In this document: positions 56,028 to 64,000 of the stretch, piece by piece | How the letters are laid out: each line of letters opens with the position of its first letter | Position numbering within the stretch: the stretch's first letter is position 1 | Assembly (NCBI GenBank): GCA_963662705.2 | Contig: OY759767.1 | Location: 1,612,001 to 1,676,000 of the forward strand | From: JAPPHA01 sp963662705 | Lineage (GTDB): Bacteria > Pseudomonadota > Alphaproteobacteria > Rhodobacterales > Rhodobacteraceae | Direction of reading: 5' to 3' | Length of the DNA: 64,000 nucleotides | Notes under the pieces: model-generated | What the model saw: the letters and a program-made list of their open reading frames with translations, nothing else | Database searches by the model: none | What the model was told of the DNA's origin: nothing | Program-made: the position numbers and the translations under genes

Positions 56028-56267
56028 TGCCAGATTGTCGTTCAAGGATTGTGCGACATGGACGGTAATGGCAGGGCCGTGGACGCCTTCGACGCCGGAT
56101 CGGATCGGATCTTGCGGTCGAGGCACGATGTGCACCGCCGGGGTGGTTGGAAGTTTGACCCCACCTGGGCTGGTGCGGACACGCTGCCATACCCACTCCG
56201 ATCTGACGTGAATATGGAGGCGCCGGCCTCCGTGCAACGGCACGACCGAATTCAGTAAGGAACCGAG
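56028..56267. other. Gap before the DUF1028 gene
   Basis: About 240 bases with no supported gene. A plus-strand frame at 56049-56258 is open but unlike a known family. Confidence 0.3.
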
Positions 56268-56945
56268 ATGACTTTTTCCCTGGTTGGCAAATGCGAGCGG
56301 ACCGGAATGCTTGGTGCCGTTGTGACGACGTCTTCGATTTGCGTCGGTGCGCGCTGCCCCCACGCACGGCCTCGTACCGGTGCGGTCATGTCCCAGAACG
56401 TAACCGATCCCGGACTCGGTACCGCTGTTCTGGATGTGCTCCAACGGGGAATGAACGCCACCGAGGCACTGGCCGAGGTTGTCGGTGCTGCCGAAAACAC
56501 CGAGTACCGCCAACTGACGGTCGTCGCAGACGACGGATCGACCGCTCATTTCACCGGATCCCGAATCCTTGGAACCAATGCAGTCAGCAGCGGGAGCAAT
56601 TGCATCGCTGCCGGAAACCTGCTCGCGAATGCCCGGGTTCCCGGTGCCATGGTCACGGCCTTTGCGGGTCATTCACGTGCGCATCTCGCAGAGAGACTGC
56701 TGACTTCACTGGAGGCTGGTATTGCTGCAGGTGGAGAAGAGGGGCCGGTCCATTCCGCCGCACTGCTTGTCGTCGACAGGACGACGTTTCCCCTTGTCGA
56801 CCTCCGGGTCGATTGGGACGACCGTGATCCGGTCGGTGTGCTGAGACGGTTGTGGAGTGCCTACGAACCGCAAATGGACGATTACCTGAGCAGGGCGCTT
56901 GATCCGGAATCGGCGCCAAGCTACGGCGTCGCCGGGGATCCGTGA
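56268..56945 (+). CDS. DUF1028 protein (Ntn-hydrolase-like)
   Basis: The 225-residue protein starts MTFSLVGKCERTGMLGAVVT and has the DUF1028 blocks VGARCPHARPRTGAVMSQNV, LGTAVLDVLQRGMNATEALA, EYRQLTVVADDGSTAHF and GNLLANARVPGAM. The fold resembles Ntn hydrolases and family members are of unknown substrate. GGAACCGAG precedes ATG 56268. It ends 80 bases before the thymidine phosphorylase start, so cotranscription with RidA and deoA is likely. Confidence 0.88.
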   Translation: MTFSLVGKCERTGMLGAVVTTSSICVGARCPHARPRTGAVMSQNVTDPGLGTAVLDVLQRGMNATEALAEVVGAAENTEYRQLTVVADDGSTAHFTGSRILGTNAVSSGSNCIAAGNLLANARVPGAMVTAFAGHSRAHLAERLLTSLEAGIAAGGEEGPVHSAALLVVDRTTFPLVDLRVDWDDRDPVGVLRRLWSAYEPQMDDYLSRALDPESAPSYGVAGDP

Positions 56946-57024
56946 CGGACATGAAAGCCAGGGCCTCACGAGCCGCGACGCTGGCTCTCCATCGACGGGT
57001 TTCGTCGACTTGGAGCAAATACCG

Positions 57025-58338
57025 GTGATTCCCCAGGATCTGATTGCCCGTAAACGCGACGGCAAGGAATTCTCGGCCGCGCAAGTCAGGCTTGTCGTTG
57101 ACGGTATTGCGTCCGGGGGTTTTTCCGATGCGCAGGTCGCCGCGCTCTCGATGGCAATTTTCCTCGAGGGGATGACCTTCGACGAACGCCTGGAACTGAC
57201 GCTCGCGATGCGGGACAGCGGTACGGTATTCGCGTGGGACCTGGACGGTCCCGTCCTTGACAAGCACTCCACCGGAGGAATCGGGGATTGCGTTTCTCTG
57301 GTCCTCGCGCCTGCGCTGGCTGCATGCGGCGCCTTTGTTCCGATGATTTCCGCGCGCGGACTTGGCCATACGGGCGGCACCGTGGACAAGCTGGAGGCAA
57401 TCCCCGGCTATCAGACGGACATAGGTCCCGAGATGTTTCGCTCGATTGTTTCACGTGTCGGGTGTGCGGTTGTCGGGCAGACCGGTGAAATCGCGCCAGC
57501 GGACGGCAGGCTTTTCGGGATCCGCAACGAAACCGCTACCGTGCCGAGCATAGACCTGATCACGTCGTCCATTCTCTCCAAGAAGCTCGCGGGCGGCATC
57601 GAAGGGCTGGTCCTCGACGTCAAGGTCGGTTCGGGCGCATTCTGCCGGGACAGCAGGGAAGCGGAGGCACTGGCCGGCGAACTGGTGCGCTTGGCCCGCC
57701 GCGCGGAGTGCCCGACGGTTGCGATGTTGACGAGCATGGACCAGCCGCTTGCACCCAACGCGGGTAACGCGCTCGAGGTGTGGTCGACGCTCGATGTCTT
57801 GACCGGCTCGATGAATGGCCTATCACGACTCCAGAGGCTGACGGAACGGCTGGGTGGCGAACTGCTGGCGATCGGCAGCATTGCAAGTTCCGTTGCGGAC
57901 GGGGAAAACCGAATTCGCCGCTCGATTACATCTGGCAGTGCGGCGGAGACATTCGGCCGCATGGTCTGCGAGTTGGGCGGCCCGGCAGACTTTCTTGAAC
58001 GAACACGCGATCGTCTTGGCAGGTCGCCGGTTCGTTTGCCCGTTCCGGCTCCAGAGTCCGGTCATGTCGGATCGATCGATTGCCGCGGGCTGGGAATGGT
58101 CGTGGTTGAACTCGGAGGAGGGCGCCGGAGGTCAGGCGACCGAATCGATCATCGGGTAGGACTGGAAGGCATTTGCGAAATTGGGTCGAGGGTCGAGGAA
58201 GGAGACCCCCTCGCCTGGATTCACGCGAAGACGCGAGATGACGTCGACAGGCTGCTCCCAGACGTCAAGGGCGCCTTTGCAATAGAACAGGACCGTCAGA
58301 GCACCGACAGGTTGATCCGTGGCAGGGTCGCCGAATAG
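57025..58338 (+). CDS. deoA: Thymidine/pyrimidine-nucleoside phosphorylase
   Basis: This 437-residue enzyme cleaves thymidine with phosphate to give thymine and deoxyribose 1-phosphate. The family signature KHSTGGIGD is at 80-88, with SARGLGHTGGTVDKLEAIPG after it and LVLDVKVGSGAF later. GTG 57025 after GGAG gives the canonical MIPQDLIARKRDG start; the upstream in-frame ATG at 56899 overlaps the DUF1028 gene. The frame is intact and the length normal. Confidence 0.92.
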   Translation: MIPQDLIARKRDGKEFSAAQVRLVVDGIASGGFSDAQVAALSMAIFLEGMTFDERLELTLAMRDSGTVFAWDLDGPVLDKHSTGGIGDCVSLVLAPALAACGAFVPMISARGLGHTGGTVDKLEAIPGYQTDIGPEMFRSIVSRVGCAVVGQTGEIAPADGRLFGIRNETATVPSIDLITSSILSKKLAGGIEGLVLDVKVGSGAFCRDSREAEALAGELVRLARRAECPTVAMLTSMDQPLAPNAGNALEVWSTLDVLTGSMNGLSRLQRLTERLGGELLAIGSIASSVADGENRIRRSITSGSAAETFGRMVCELGGPADFLERTRDRLGRSPVRLPVPAPESGHVGSIDCRGLGMVVVELGGGRRRSGDRIDHRVGLEGICEIGSRVEEGDPLAWIHAKTRDDVDRLLPDVKGAFAIEQDRQSTDRLIRGRVAE

Positions 58339-58538
58339 CAATCCGAGCCGTGATTCGCGCAACCCGTGCGCATGTCGCGTCGAAGCCGTTCTTGTTGCGC
58401 CTGGCCGTGATCACGTGATCGTTGAGACCCTCGAAACCCGGGACCTGAGGCGATCACCCGCTGTGCCTAGAGGGCCTCGAGGCAATGTCTGCTGCGCTGG
58501 GGATCGCGGAAATCGACTGGCGAGCAAGATGAATCGCC
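58339..58538. other. Convergent gap after deoA, nothing recognised
   Basis: Two hundred bases between deoA and the ABC permease stop. Short frames here are unassigned and there is no clear terminator hairpin. Confidence 0.3.
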
Positions 58539-59372
58539 CTAGTAGTTCTCACCTGGATCCCAATGAATGACGCGGCCTTCGAACCAGGTTACAAGAGCGA
58601 AGCCGGCAATTGCCATCAGTGACGCGACGATGATCGTGGCAAAGAGTCGGGGCGTGTCAAACACGTACATGCTTTGGAGTATCAGGTAGCCGATCCCGGA
58701 GTTTGCGCCTATCCATTCACCGACGATAGCCCCAAGAACACACATCGTGACCGAGACCTTGAGGGCCGCGAAGGCATATGGCAGCGCTGCATAAAACCTC
58801 ACCCGGCGGAACACTTGCGTCTTCGAGGCGGACAGCACGTGCATGAGTTCAAGCAGCTGGGGGTTGACTGCGCGAAATCCTTGCACGGCGTTGACCAGTG
58901 TCGGAAAAAAACAGATCAGCGCCGCGATTAACACCTTTGGCTCGATGCCATTGCCAAGCATGATTTTCAGCACGGGAGCGACGGCAATGATCGGGATCGT
59001 CTTGATGAGGATGGCCACCGGATAGAACAGATCCTCGACGATCTTGTTGTAGACAAAGGATATCGCCACGAGGATTGCGACAACGTTGCCGAGAAGGAAT
59101 CCCAGCGCGGCCTCGGTGATCGTGGGCACTGCGTTCTGGGCCAGGAGTATCCGATCGTTGTAGAGCGCGACCAGCACGTCCGTCGGCGCCGGAACCAGAT
59201 AGATCGGAACCGAAAATGCCCGGACTATTCCCTGCCAGATCAGCAAGACAATGGCCAACCCGAGGGTTGCAAAGAAAAGGCCCCTGATGCCTCCCAGCAA
59301 TAAGGCGAGCCTTGCACGCAAGCCGTCAAACGCGGACGCTTCTGCGGTTCCCGCCGAGTCCGTGCCTGTCAC
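58539..59372 (-). CDS. ABC transporter permease (SsuC/TauC/ThiX type)
   Basis: The 277-residue inner-membrane protein has about six helices and the SsuC-like loop LMHVLSASKTQVFRRVRFYAALPYAF that contacts the ATPase. The start is a GTG at 59372 preceded by AAAGGA and four bases after the ATPase stop. It is the last gene of a binding protein-ATPase-permease operon. Such NMT1/SsuA systems import sulfonates, nitrate-like anions or pyrimidine precursors. Confidence 0.88.
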   Translation of the reverse strand: MTGTDSAGTAEASAFDGLRARLALLLGGIRGLFFATLGLAIVLLIWQGIVRAFSVPIYLVPAPTDVLVALYNDRILLAQNAVPTITEAALGFLLGNVVAILVAISFVYNKIVEDLFYPVAILIKTIPIIAVAPVLKIMLGNGIEPKVLIAALICFFPTLVNAVQGFRAVNPQLLELMHVLSASKTQVFRRVRFYAALPYAFAALKVSVTMCVLGAIVGEWIGANSGIGYLILQSMYVFDTPRLFATIIVASLMAIAGFALVTWFEGRVIHWDPGENY

Positions 59373-59376
59373 AGGT

Positions 59377-60144
59377 TCATCCTTTGTCCAGCATGGCGCG
59401 CAACTGTGCCACGTGCCGCCCGAGTTCCGGTGAATCCTTCACGGAGATCTGCCTGTCCTCGGGAAGTTCCACCGGAATCGTTCCGGCGATCCTGCTCGGT
59501 CGGCGGCTCATCACGGCGACGCGTTGCGACAGGAATGCAGCCTCCTGAAGGGAATGGGTAACGAAAACGATCGTCATGCCGGTTTCCTTCCAAATCCGCA
59601 GAATTTCGACGTTGAGCGTATCGCGCACCAATTCATCCAGCGCCCCGAACGGTTCATCCATCAACAGGATCCTCGGCCGGGTCACCAATGCCCGGGCGAT
59701 GGACACCCGCTGGCGCATTCCTCCGGAGAGCTGGGACGGATAAGTGTTCTCGAACCCGTCCAGCTCCACGAGATTCAGAGCGTCGTGCGGAGACATGGCG
59801 TCGGACGGTCGCTGGATCTGCGGTCCCACCTCGAGTGGCATGCGCACATTGGCCAACACGGTCTCCCACGGCAACAGCACGGATTGCTGAAAGACCATGC
59901 TGACAGCACGTTGGCTTCTGGCATTTTCCGGCGCCACGCCCAGGACTTCCACATGCCCGGTCGTCGGCGGAAGGATATCCGCGATGACGCGCAGCAGCGT
60001 CGACTTTCCGCAACCGGAATGCCCGATGAGCGAAACGAACTCGCCTTCCCGCACCGTCAACGAAACGTCGCTGATCGCTTCGATAGCGCCTTCGCCCGTT
60101 CCGAAAGTCACGGAAACCTGGCTGAGATCTATCGCAACGGGCAT
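59377..60144 (-). CDS. ABC transporter ATPase (SsuB/TauB type)
   Basis: The 255-residue ATPase has Walker A GHSGCGKS (residues 41-48), QLSGGMRQRVSIARAL and Walker B LLMDEPFGALDELVR. It lacks the C-terminal regulatory domain of PotA or UgpC types. It lies 54 bases after the binding-protein gene and drives the associated permease. Confidence 0.92.
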   Translation of the reverse strand: MPVAIDLSQVSVTFGTGEGAIEAISDVSLTVREGEFVSLIGHSGCGKSTLLRVIADILPPTTGHVEVLGVAPENARSQRAVSMVFQQSVLLPWETVLANVRMPLEVGPQIQRPSDAMSPHDALNLVELDGFENTYPSQLSGGMRQRVSIARALVTRPRILLMDEPFGALDELVRDTLNVEILRIWKETGMTIVFVTHSLQEAAFLSQRVAVMSRRPSRIAGTIPVELPEDRQISVKDSPELGRHVAQLRAMLDKG

Positions 60145-60198
60145 CTCGTCAATTGTTCCTCCCTCCGGAATTTTCCGGATGGTCGGGCGGTCAGCAAC

Positions 60199-61197
60199 CT
60201 AACGCTTGGTTGTTTCGACCGAATCGAGAATTCGGCTATCGAAAACGTCCGCATGCGTCATGCTGCTATCGATTTCCCCGATTGCGATATAGGTGTCCAG
60301 CGTCTGCTGCCAGCGATCCGATGATACGTTTCCGAATCCGAATTCCTCGGTTTCGTCCGTGTAGACATACTCCGAAATCATCACGTCGAGGGCGGCGCGT
60401 TGTTTTTCCGGATCAAGCGCTGGCGCGTAATTTACCAGGATGTCGATCGCCTCGTCCGGATTGTCGGCGGCAAATGACCACCCTGCATCCACTCCCTCAA
60501 GGTATGCGGCCAGAAGATCAGCCTTCTCGTCAAGCGTCGGCTTGGCGGCAATCAGGTAGTTGGACTGGAATTGCAGGCCATTGTCCCAGATCGACTGCGC
60601 GTTGTATCCGCCGGGATTCGTGACGACAGGTTCCAGGGCGGCGGTGTTGGTCGGCCAAGCACCGACAACATCGACCTGGTCCTGCAGGAGGGCAGGCACC
60701 TGGGCCTGGACAAACGTGATGTCCTCAAGTTTCAGGCCATTGTAGTCAAGGATGGCGATTATCTGGGGGAGGGCACTCTGCGCTGACCCAATTCGCTTTC
60801 CTTTCCAATCCTTGATGCTCTTGATGTTCTTTTCTCCCAAGGAAAAGTATGTCAGTGGCGCTTTCTGGAAAGTGGCGGCGAAAGAGATGATCGGCAGCTT
60901 GTTATTTGCCGCATACATGATCTGCGGAGCGTAGCCGACCGCGATGTCGACGGTCCCCCCCAACAGTTCCTGAATCGCGTTCGCAGTGGGCCCGCCGGGC
61001 AGCAGCTCAACGTCCAAGCCGCGATCGGAGAAATACCCCTTTTCCAGGGCAACCACCTCGCCGATGCTGCCCGCATCAACCAGCCAGCTCAACTGGACGC
61101 TGAGCGGTTCAGACTGTGCTGTAAGCGATGAACCCCATAATGCCGCTGCCGTGCAGCAGGCGGTCAATCCCGTCATAAGTGTCCGTCTTGTTTGCAT
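60199..61197 (-). CDS. ABC transporter substrate-binding protein (NMT1/SsuA-like)
   Basis: The 332-residue protein has a signal peptide (MQTRRTLMTGLTACCTAAAL, processed after SLTAQS) and an NMT1/THI5-like fold (QLSWLVDAGSIGEVVALEKG, VELLPGGPTANAIQELLGGT). ATG 61197 has GGAGG. The fold is shared by binding proteins for sulfonates, taurine and thiamin/pyrimidine precursors. Proximity to deoA makes a pyrimidine-derived ligand plausible but unproven. It opens the operon. Confidence 0.88.
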   Translation of the reverse strand: MQTRRTLMTGLTACCTAAALWGSSLTAQSEPLSVQLSWLVDAGSIGEVVALEKGYFSDRGLDVELLPGGPTANAIQELLGGTVDIAVGYAPQIMYAANNKLPIISFAATFQKAPLTYFSLGEKNIKSIKDWKGKRIGSAQSALPQIIAILDYNGLKLEDITFVQAQVPALLQDQVDVVGAWPTNTAALEPVVTNPGGYNAQSIWDNGLQFQSNYLIAAKPTLDEKADLLAAYLEGVDAGWSFAADNPDEAIDILVNYAPALDPEKQRAALDVMISEYVYTDETEEFGFGNVSSDRWQQTLDTYIAIGEIDSSMTHADVFDSRILDSVETTKR

Positions 61198-62366
61198 ATT
61201 GAATTCCTCCGAAGATGATTTTTTTCAATACGACGGTAGCTTAGAATACGGACTAAAGAAAGCCCTCTGAAGGGTGCTCGAACCGCGTCGAACCTGAAAT
61301 TGCGGTGTCAGAAGTTTCCGGAAACCGTCAGAAGACCGACCGAACGTGCGTTCGGGTCGCGTGATCGGGACCGTAGCACGTTGGTTAGCCGCGAGAGCCG
61401 GAGAAAGTCACGGGATCTGCCCGTTGCGGCGTTTCGACGCCGTCCAACGGAAGACGCGGTTGTTCCTTGCGCGCGGCCAATCCTGTCCGCCGGGCGGGAC
61501 TGAAGCGTACGAGCATCTAAGGGCCGCCGAGAGCGGCATAGCCGGCGGATGCTTCAGCGCCACCGCTTCGGGAAACATCCGGTCATGGGAGGCCTTCCCC
61601 TATCGCTGCCGTCAAATTCGCCCGTCAATGAATTGTTCTCTGGACCGGCCCACAACTTTCCCTGGAATTCCCAGCGTGTTCCGTATCGCCGGGCTCGTGG
61701 AACAGGTTTGGAAACCCTTCATCTGGTGACGCCGTTCGGCATCTGGGTTTTGCCGTGCTTCTGCTCCGCAAACGGAAGGTTTCGAGGATCTCCTATCCCT
61801 TTCGCAATCCGCACGTCGGTCAGGGGGGTGGATATTGAACCGGAGACGCGTCTCTTGCCTGTAGCGTGCGCCACATCGCATCTGCTTGCAGCTTCGTGAC
61901 AAAGCCGGACGAGATTCGCGTCGTGCTGTGCCGGTCCCAACCGGTTCAAAGCGCGCCAAGCGTTTGTCCAGGATCATCAGAGACTGAGAATCCTTCGCTC
62001 GCCAATCGATCGTTCGGCCGGGCAGGAGATCTGTCAAATCATCCCGGTTACCTCGTTTGGTCAGGCCCGATTCGAATCGGCCGCGCCGGCGTTTCCGGGA
62101 ATCGGAGTGGTGACGAAGAACCTGGCCGCTCGGGGAAAGTTGTTTTTCGCATTGCCGGGCGATGTTAATGAATGCCGCATGTCCGCGATTACTTTGGACC
62201 GTTGGCGCGTGGCACCAAGCATGAATTCCGTCAAAACGGGAGAGTGCAACACGGCACGAATTGTCCGCAAGGAACTGGCAGCAGACCGGTGGGCAATTAC
62301 GGGATCCGGTCCGAAACCCGGTCAAGCGCAACATCGCGCGTTGAATCCTGACGAAGGAGAACGAAC
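61198..62366. other. Gene-free 1.2-kb gap
   Basis: No convincing gene lies between the ABC operon and the sulfatase. Open frames on both strands, including one on the minus strand at 61612-62457, lack domains and give arginine-rich, low-complexity proteins typical of shadow frames in GC-rich DNA. The region may hold a decayed regulator. It contains the divergent promoters of its two neighbours. Confidence 0.5.
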
Positions 62367-64000
62367 ATGAGCGATTTTCCGGGTAAGATTGGCCGTACGA
62401 TCGGGGAATCGACACCCTGGTGGTCGAGCCCGCCAGAACGCGACAAGGTCCTGCCAAACATCGTCACGATACTCTTCGATGATACGGGTTGGGCCGATTT
62501 CGGCTGTTACGGCTCGGAAATCAGCACGCCGAACATTGACTCGCTCGCGGCTGCCGGCCTTCGATACACCAATTTTCACGTGTCACCGTTGTGTTCACCG
62601 ACAAGGGCATGCCTCCTGACGGGTCGTAACCACCACAACGTGGGCATGCGGTGCCTCTCCGACACCGACACGGGATTTCCCAACGGCCGCGGTGCCGTCG
62701 ACAGGAACGTACCACTCCTTCCCGGATTGTTGCGCGAACTCGGTTACGCCACTTACATGGTTGGCAAGTGGCACCTGACACCTTCGGAGGAAATCACCTC
62801 CGCCGGCCCCTATTGCAACTGGCCTGTAAATCGCGGGTTCGATCGCTTTTACGGCTTTCTGGGAGGGTGTACGGATCAGTACGCGCCGGAACTCGTTCAG
62901 GACAATCACATGGTCGACCCGCCGCTCCGCGCAGGTTACCACCTGTCGGAGGATCTGTGCGACAGGGCGATCAGCTATTTTCGCGACCATGCCAGCATCC
63001 GGAAGGCCGCGCCTTTCCACATGCATTTCTGCTTTGGCGCCACACATGCCCCCATTCAGGTTCACCGCGACTACGTAGACAAGTACGACGGCGTCTTTGA
63101 CAAGGGTTGGGACCGGGCCCGGGAAGATCGCCTTGCCCGACAGGTCGAACTCGGCCTGGTTCCGGAGAACACGAAACTGGTTCCGCGCAATCCGGGAGTC
63201 CCGGAATGGTCCAGCCTTTCCAGCGATGAGCGGCGGCTTTTCTCGCGCCTTCAGGCGGCGTATGCAGGCTTTCTGGATCATTCCGACGCGCAGATCGGAC
63301 GCCTTATCGGCGAATTGAAGCGCCTGGATCTCCATGACAATACGATATTCATGGTTTTTTCCGACAATGGTGCCTCCATGGAAGGCGGGCTCACCGGTGC
63401 CGTGGACTGCAATGCGGCCTATTCAGGTGAAGCCGAACCGGTATCGGAAATGGTCAAGCGTCTTCACGATGTGGGAGGGATGGCGGGACCGTCCCACTAC
63501 CCGGAAGGCTGGGCCATGGCGGGCAACACGCCTTTCCGACGTTACAAGCAATTTGTGGACCTCGGCGGAGTCCGTTCACCCCTGGTTCTCAGTTGGCCGA
63601 TGGGATTGCGGAACTCGGGAGAAGTCCGCCACCAGTTCCTGCACGTGGTCGATGTGGCTCCTACGTTGATGGACCTTGCCGGCGAGCGGCATGGTGCGGC
63701 ATTCGACGGGGCCAGTTTTCGCGCGACACTGGCGGACCCGGACGCACCTGCACCGCGAAATGTCCAGCACTGGGAAATGCTTGGCCGCCGTGCCGTCTTT
63801 TGCGATGGGTGGAAGGCCGTGTCCGAACACGAAAAGGGTGACGACTATGCCGCGGACGTCTGGCACCTTTACGATACGCACAACGATTTCTCGGAAAGTA
63901 CCGACCTGGCCGCCCAGTTCCCGGACAAGCTGACACAATTGCAGGACATATGGTGGCAGGAGGCGGAAGCGAACAGTGTCATGCCGCTTGACGACCGTAC
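62367..64000 (+). CDS. Arylsulfatase-type sulfatase (runs off right edge)
   Basis: The protein opens NIVTILFDDTGWADFGCYGS with metal-site Asp38 and Asp39, then the sulfatase signature with CSPTR at residues 76-80, where Cys76 is converted to formylglycine, and GRNHHNVG. Later blocks are YMVGKWHL (catalytic Lys and His), THAPIQVH and MVFSDNGAS. ATG 62367 has an AGGAGA. No signal peptide is visible, so a cytoplasmic location is possible. The visible 544 residues are intact; the end is missing. A Cys-type sulfatase needs a formylglycine-generating enzyme, which is not in the window. Confidence 0.93.
   Translation, partial: MSDFPGKIGRTIGESTPWWSSPPERDKVLPNIVTILFDDTGWADFGCYGSEISTPNIDSLAAAGLRYTNFHVSPLCSPTRACLLTGRNHHNVGMRCLSDTDTGFPNGRGAVDRNVPLLPGLLRELGYATYMVGKWHLTPSEEITSAGPYCNWPVNRGFDRFYGFLGGCTDQYAPELVQDNHMVDPPLRAGYHLSEDLCDRAISYFRDHASIRKAAPFHMHFCFGATHAPIQVHRDYVDKYDGVFDKGWDRAREDRLARQVELGLVPENTKLVPRNPGVPEWSSLSSDERRLFSRLQAAYAGFLDHSDAQIGRLIGELKRLDLHDNTIFMVFSDNGASMEGGLTGAVDCNAAYSGEAEPVSEMVKRLHDVGGMAGPSHYPEGWAMAGNTPFRRYKQFVDLGGVRSPLVLSWPMGLRNSGEVRHQFLHVVDVAPTLMDLAGERHGAAFDGASFRATLADPDAPAPRNVQHWEMLGRRAVFCDGWKAVSEHEKGDDYAADVWHLYDTHNDFSESTDLAAQFPDKLTQLQDIWWQEAEANSVMPLDDR

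Noticed and set aside
61612..62457. A 281-codon minus-strand frame in the gap before the sulfatase
   Set aside because: It is arginine-rich with no motif, and it overlaps the sulfatase start. I treat the region as gene-free.

Overview
The window looks like the chromosome of a GC-rich alphaproteobacterium. The basis is family-level: twin-arginine TRAP and ABC binding proteins, GcvA-type LysR regulators, an ilvIH pair behind a leader/attenuator, a Bpt aminoacyl-transferase and many oxidative catabolic genes. The exact family cannot be fixed from sequence reading alone. The genome seems to be losing genes: at least nine loci carry premature stops or frameshifts.

Layout. 1-2.9 kb: the end of a phage-like integrated element (start of a terminase large subunit running off the left edge, two small genes, an HTH protein, an AlpA-type regulator and a P4-type integrase). 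3.0-5.0 kb: a nonsense-mutated HigB/HigA-like toxin-antitoxin locus, then a solitary ORC/CDC6-like AAA ATPase. 5.2-7.3 kb: a threonine/serine dehydratase and an enolase-superfamily enzyme. 7.5-12.2 kb: a complete lower homoprotocatechuate meta-cleavage operon (hpaF-E-D-G-H, minus strand), directly downstream of ilvI-ilvH (12.2-14.8 kb), which has a candidate transcription attenuator. 15.2-19.7 kb: a TRAP transporter with an unusually long large permease. 19.8 kb: bpt. 20.7-30.1 kb: a decay zone with broken enoyl-CoA hydratase, CoA-transferase, a CocE remnant, GMC oxidoreductase and acyl-CoA dehydrogenase around an intact CocE/NonD hydrolase and an aldo/keto reductase.

30.3-40.6 kb has a different codon and base style, like a Rhodobacteraceae-type island. 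It holds a PotABCD-type polyamine/amino-acid ABC transporter in an operon with an ornithine-cyclodeaminase-family reductase and a LysR regulator, a convergent ALDH7-type dehydrogenase, and a second LysR beside an enolase-superfamily enzyme. Together these suggest uptake and oxidation of a lysine/pipecolate-like or other cationic amine. 40.6-50.2 kb is visibly still more GC-rich. It has a sugar/polyol ABC transporter operon and a GlpD-like FAD dehydrogenase, plus a 1.3-kb segmental duplication of the binding-protein gene. One copy is fused to an ISAs1-family remnant and carries a 286-bp miniature inverted-repeat element with an 8-bp target duplication. The other copy preserves the empty site.

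50.2-52.7 kb: a large serine recombinase with two small upstream genes, inactivated by an amber codon and a 22-bp tandem duplication. 53.0-55.3 kb: decayed SDR, DUF993 and sugar-phosphate isomerase genes. 55.6-58.3 kb: RidA, a DUF1028 protein and thymidine phosphorylase. 58.5-61.2 kb: a SsuABC/NMT1-type ABC transporter. 62.4 kb to the end: a sulfatase running off the right edge. No rRNA, tRNA or CRISPR array was found.
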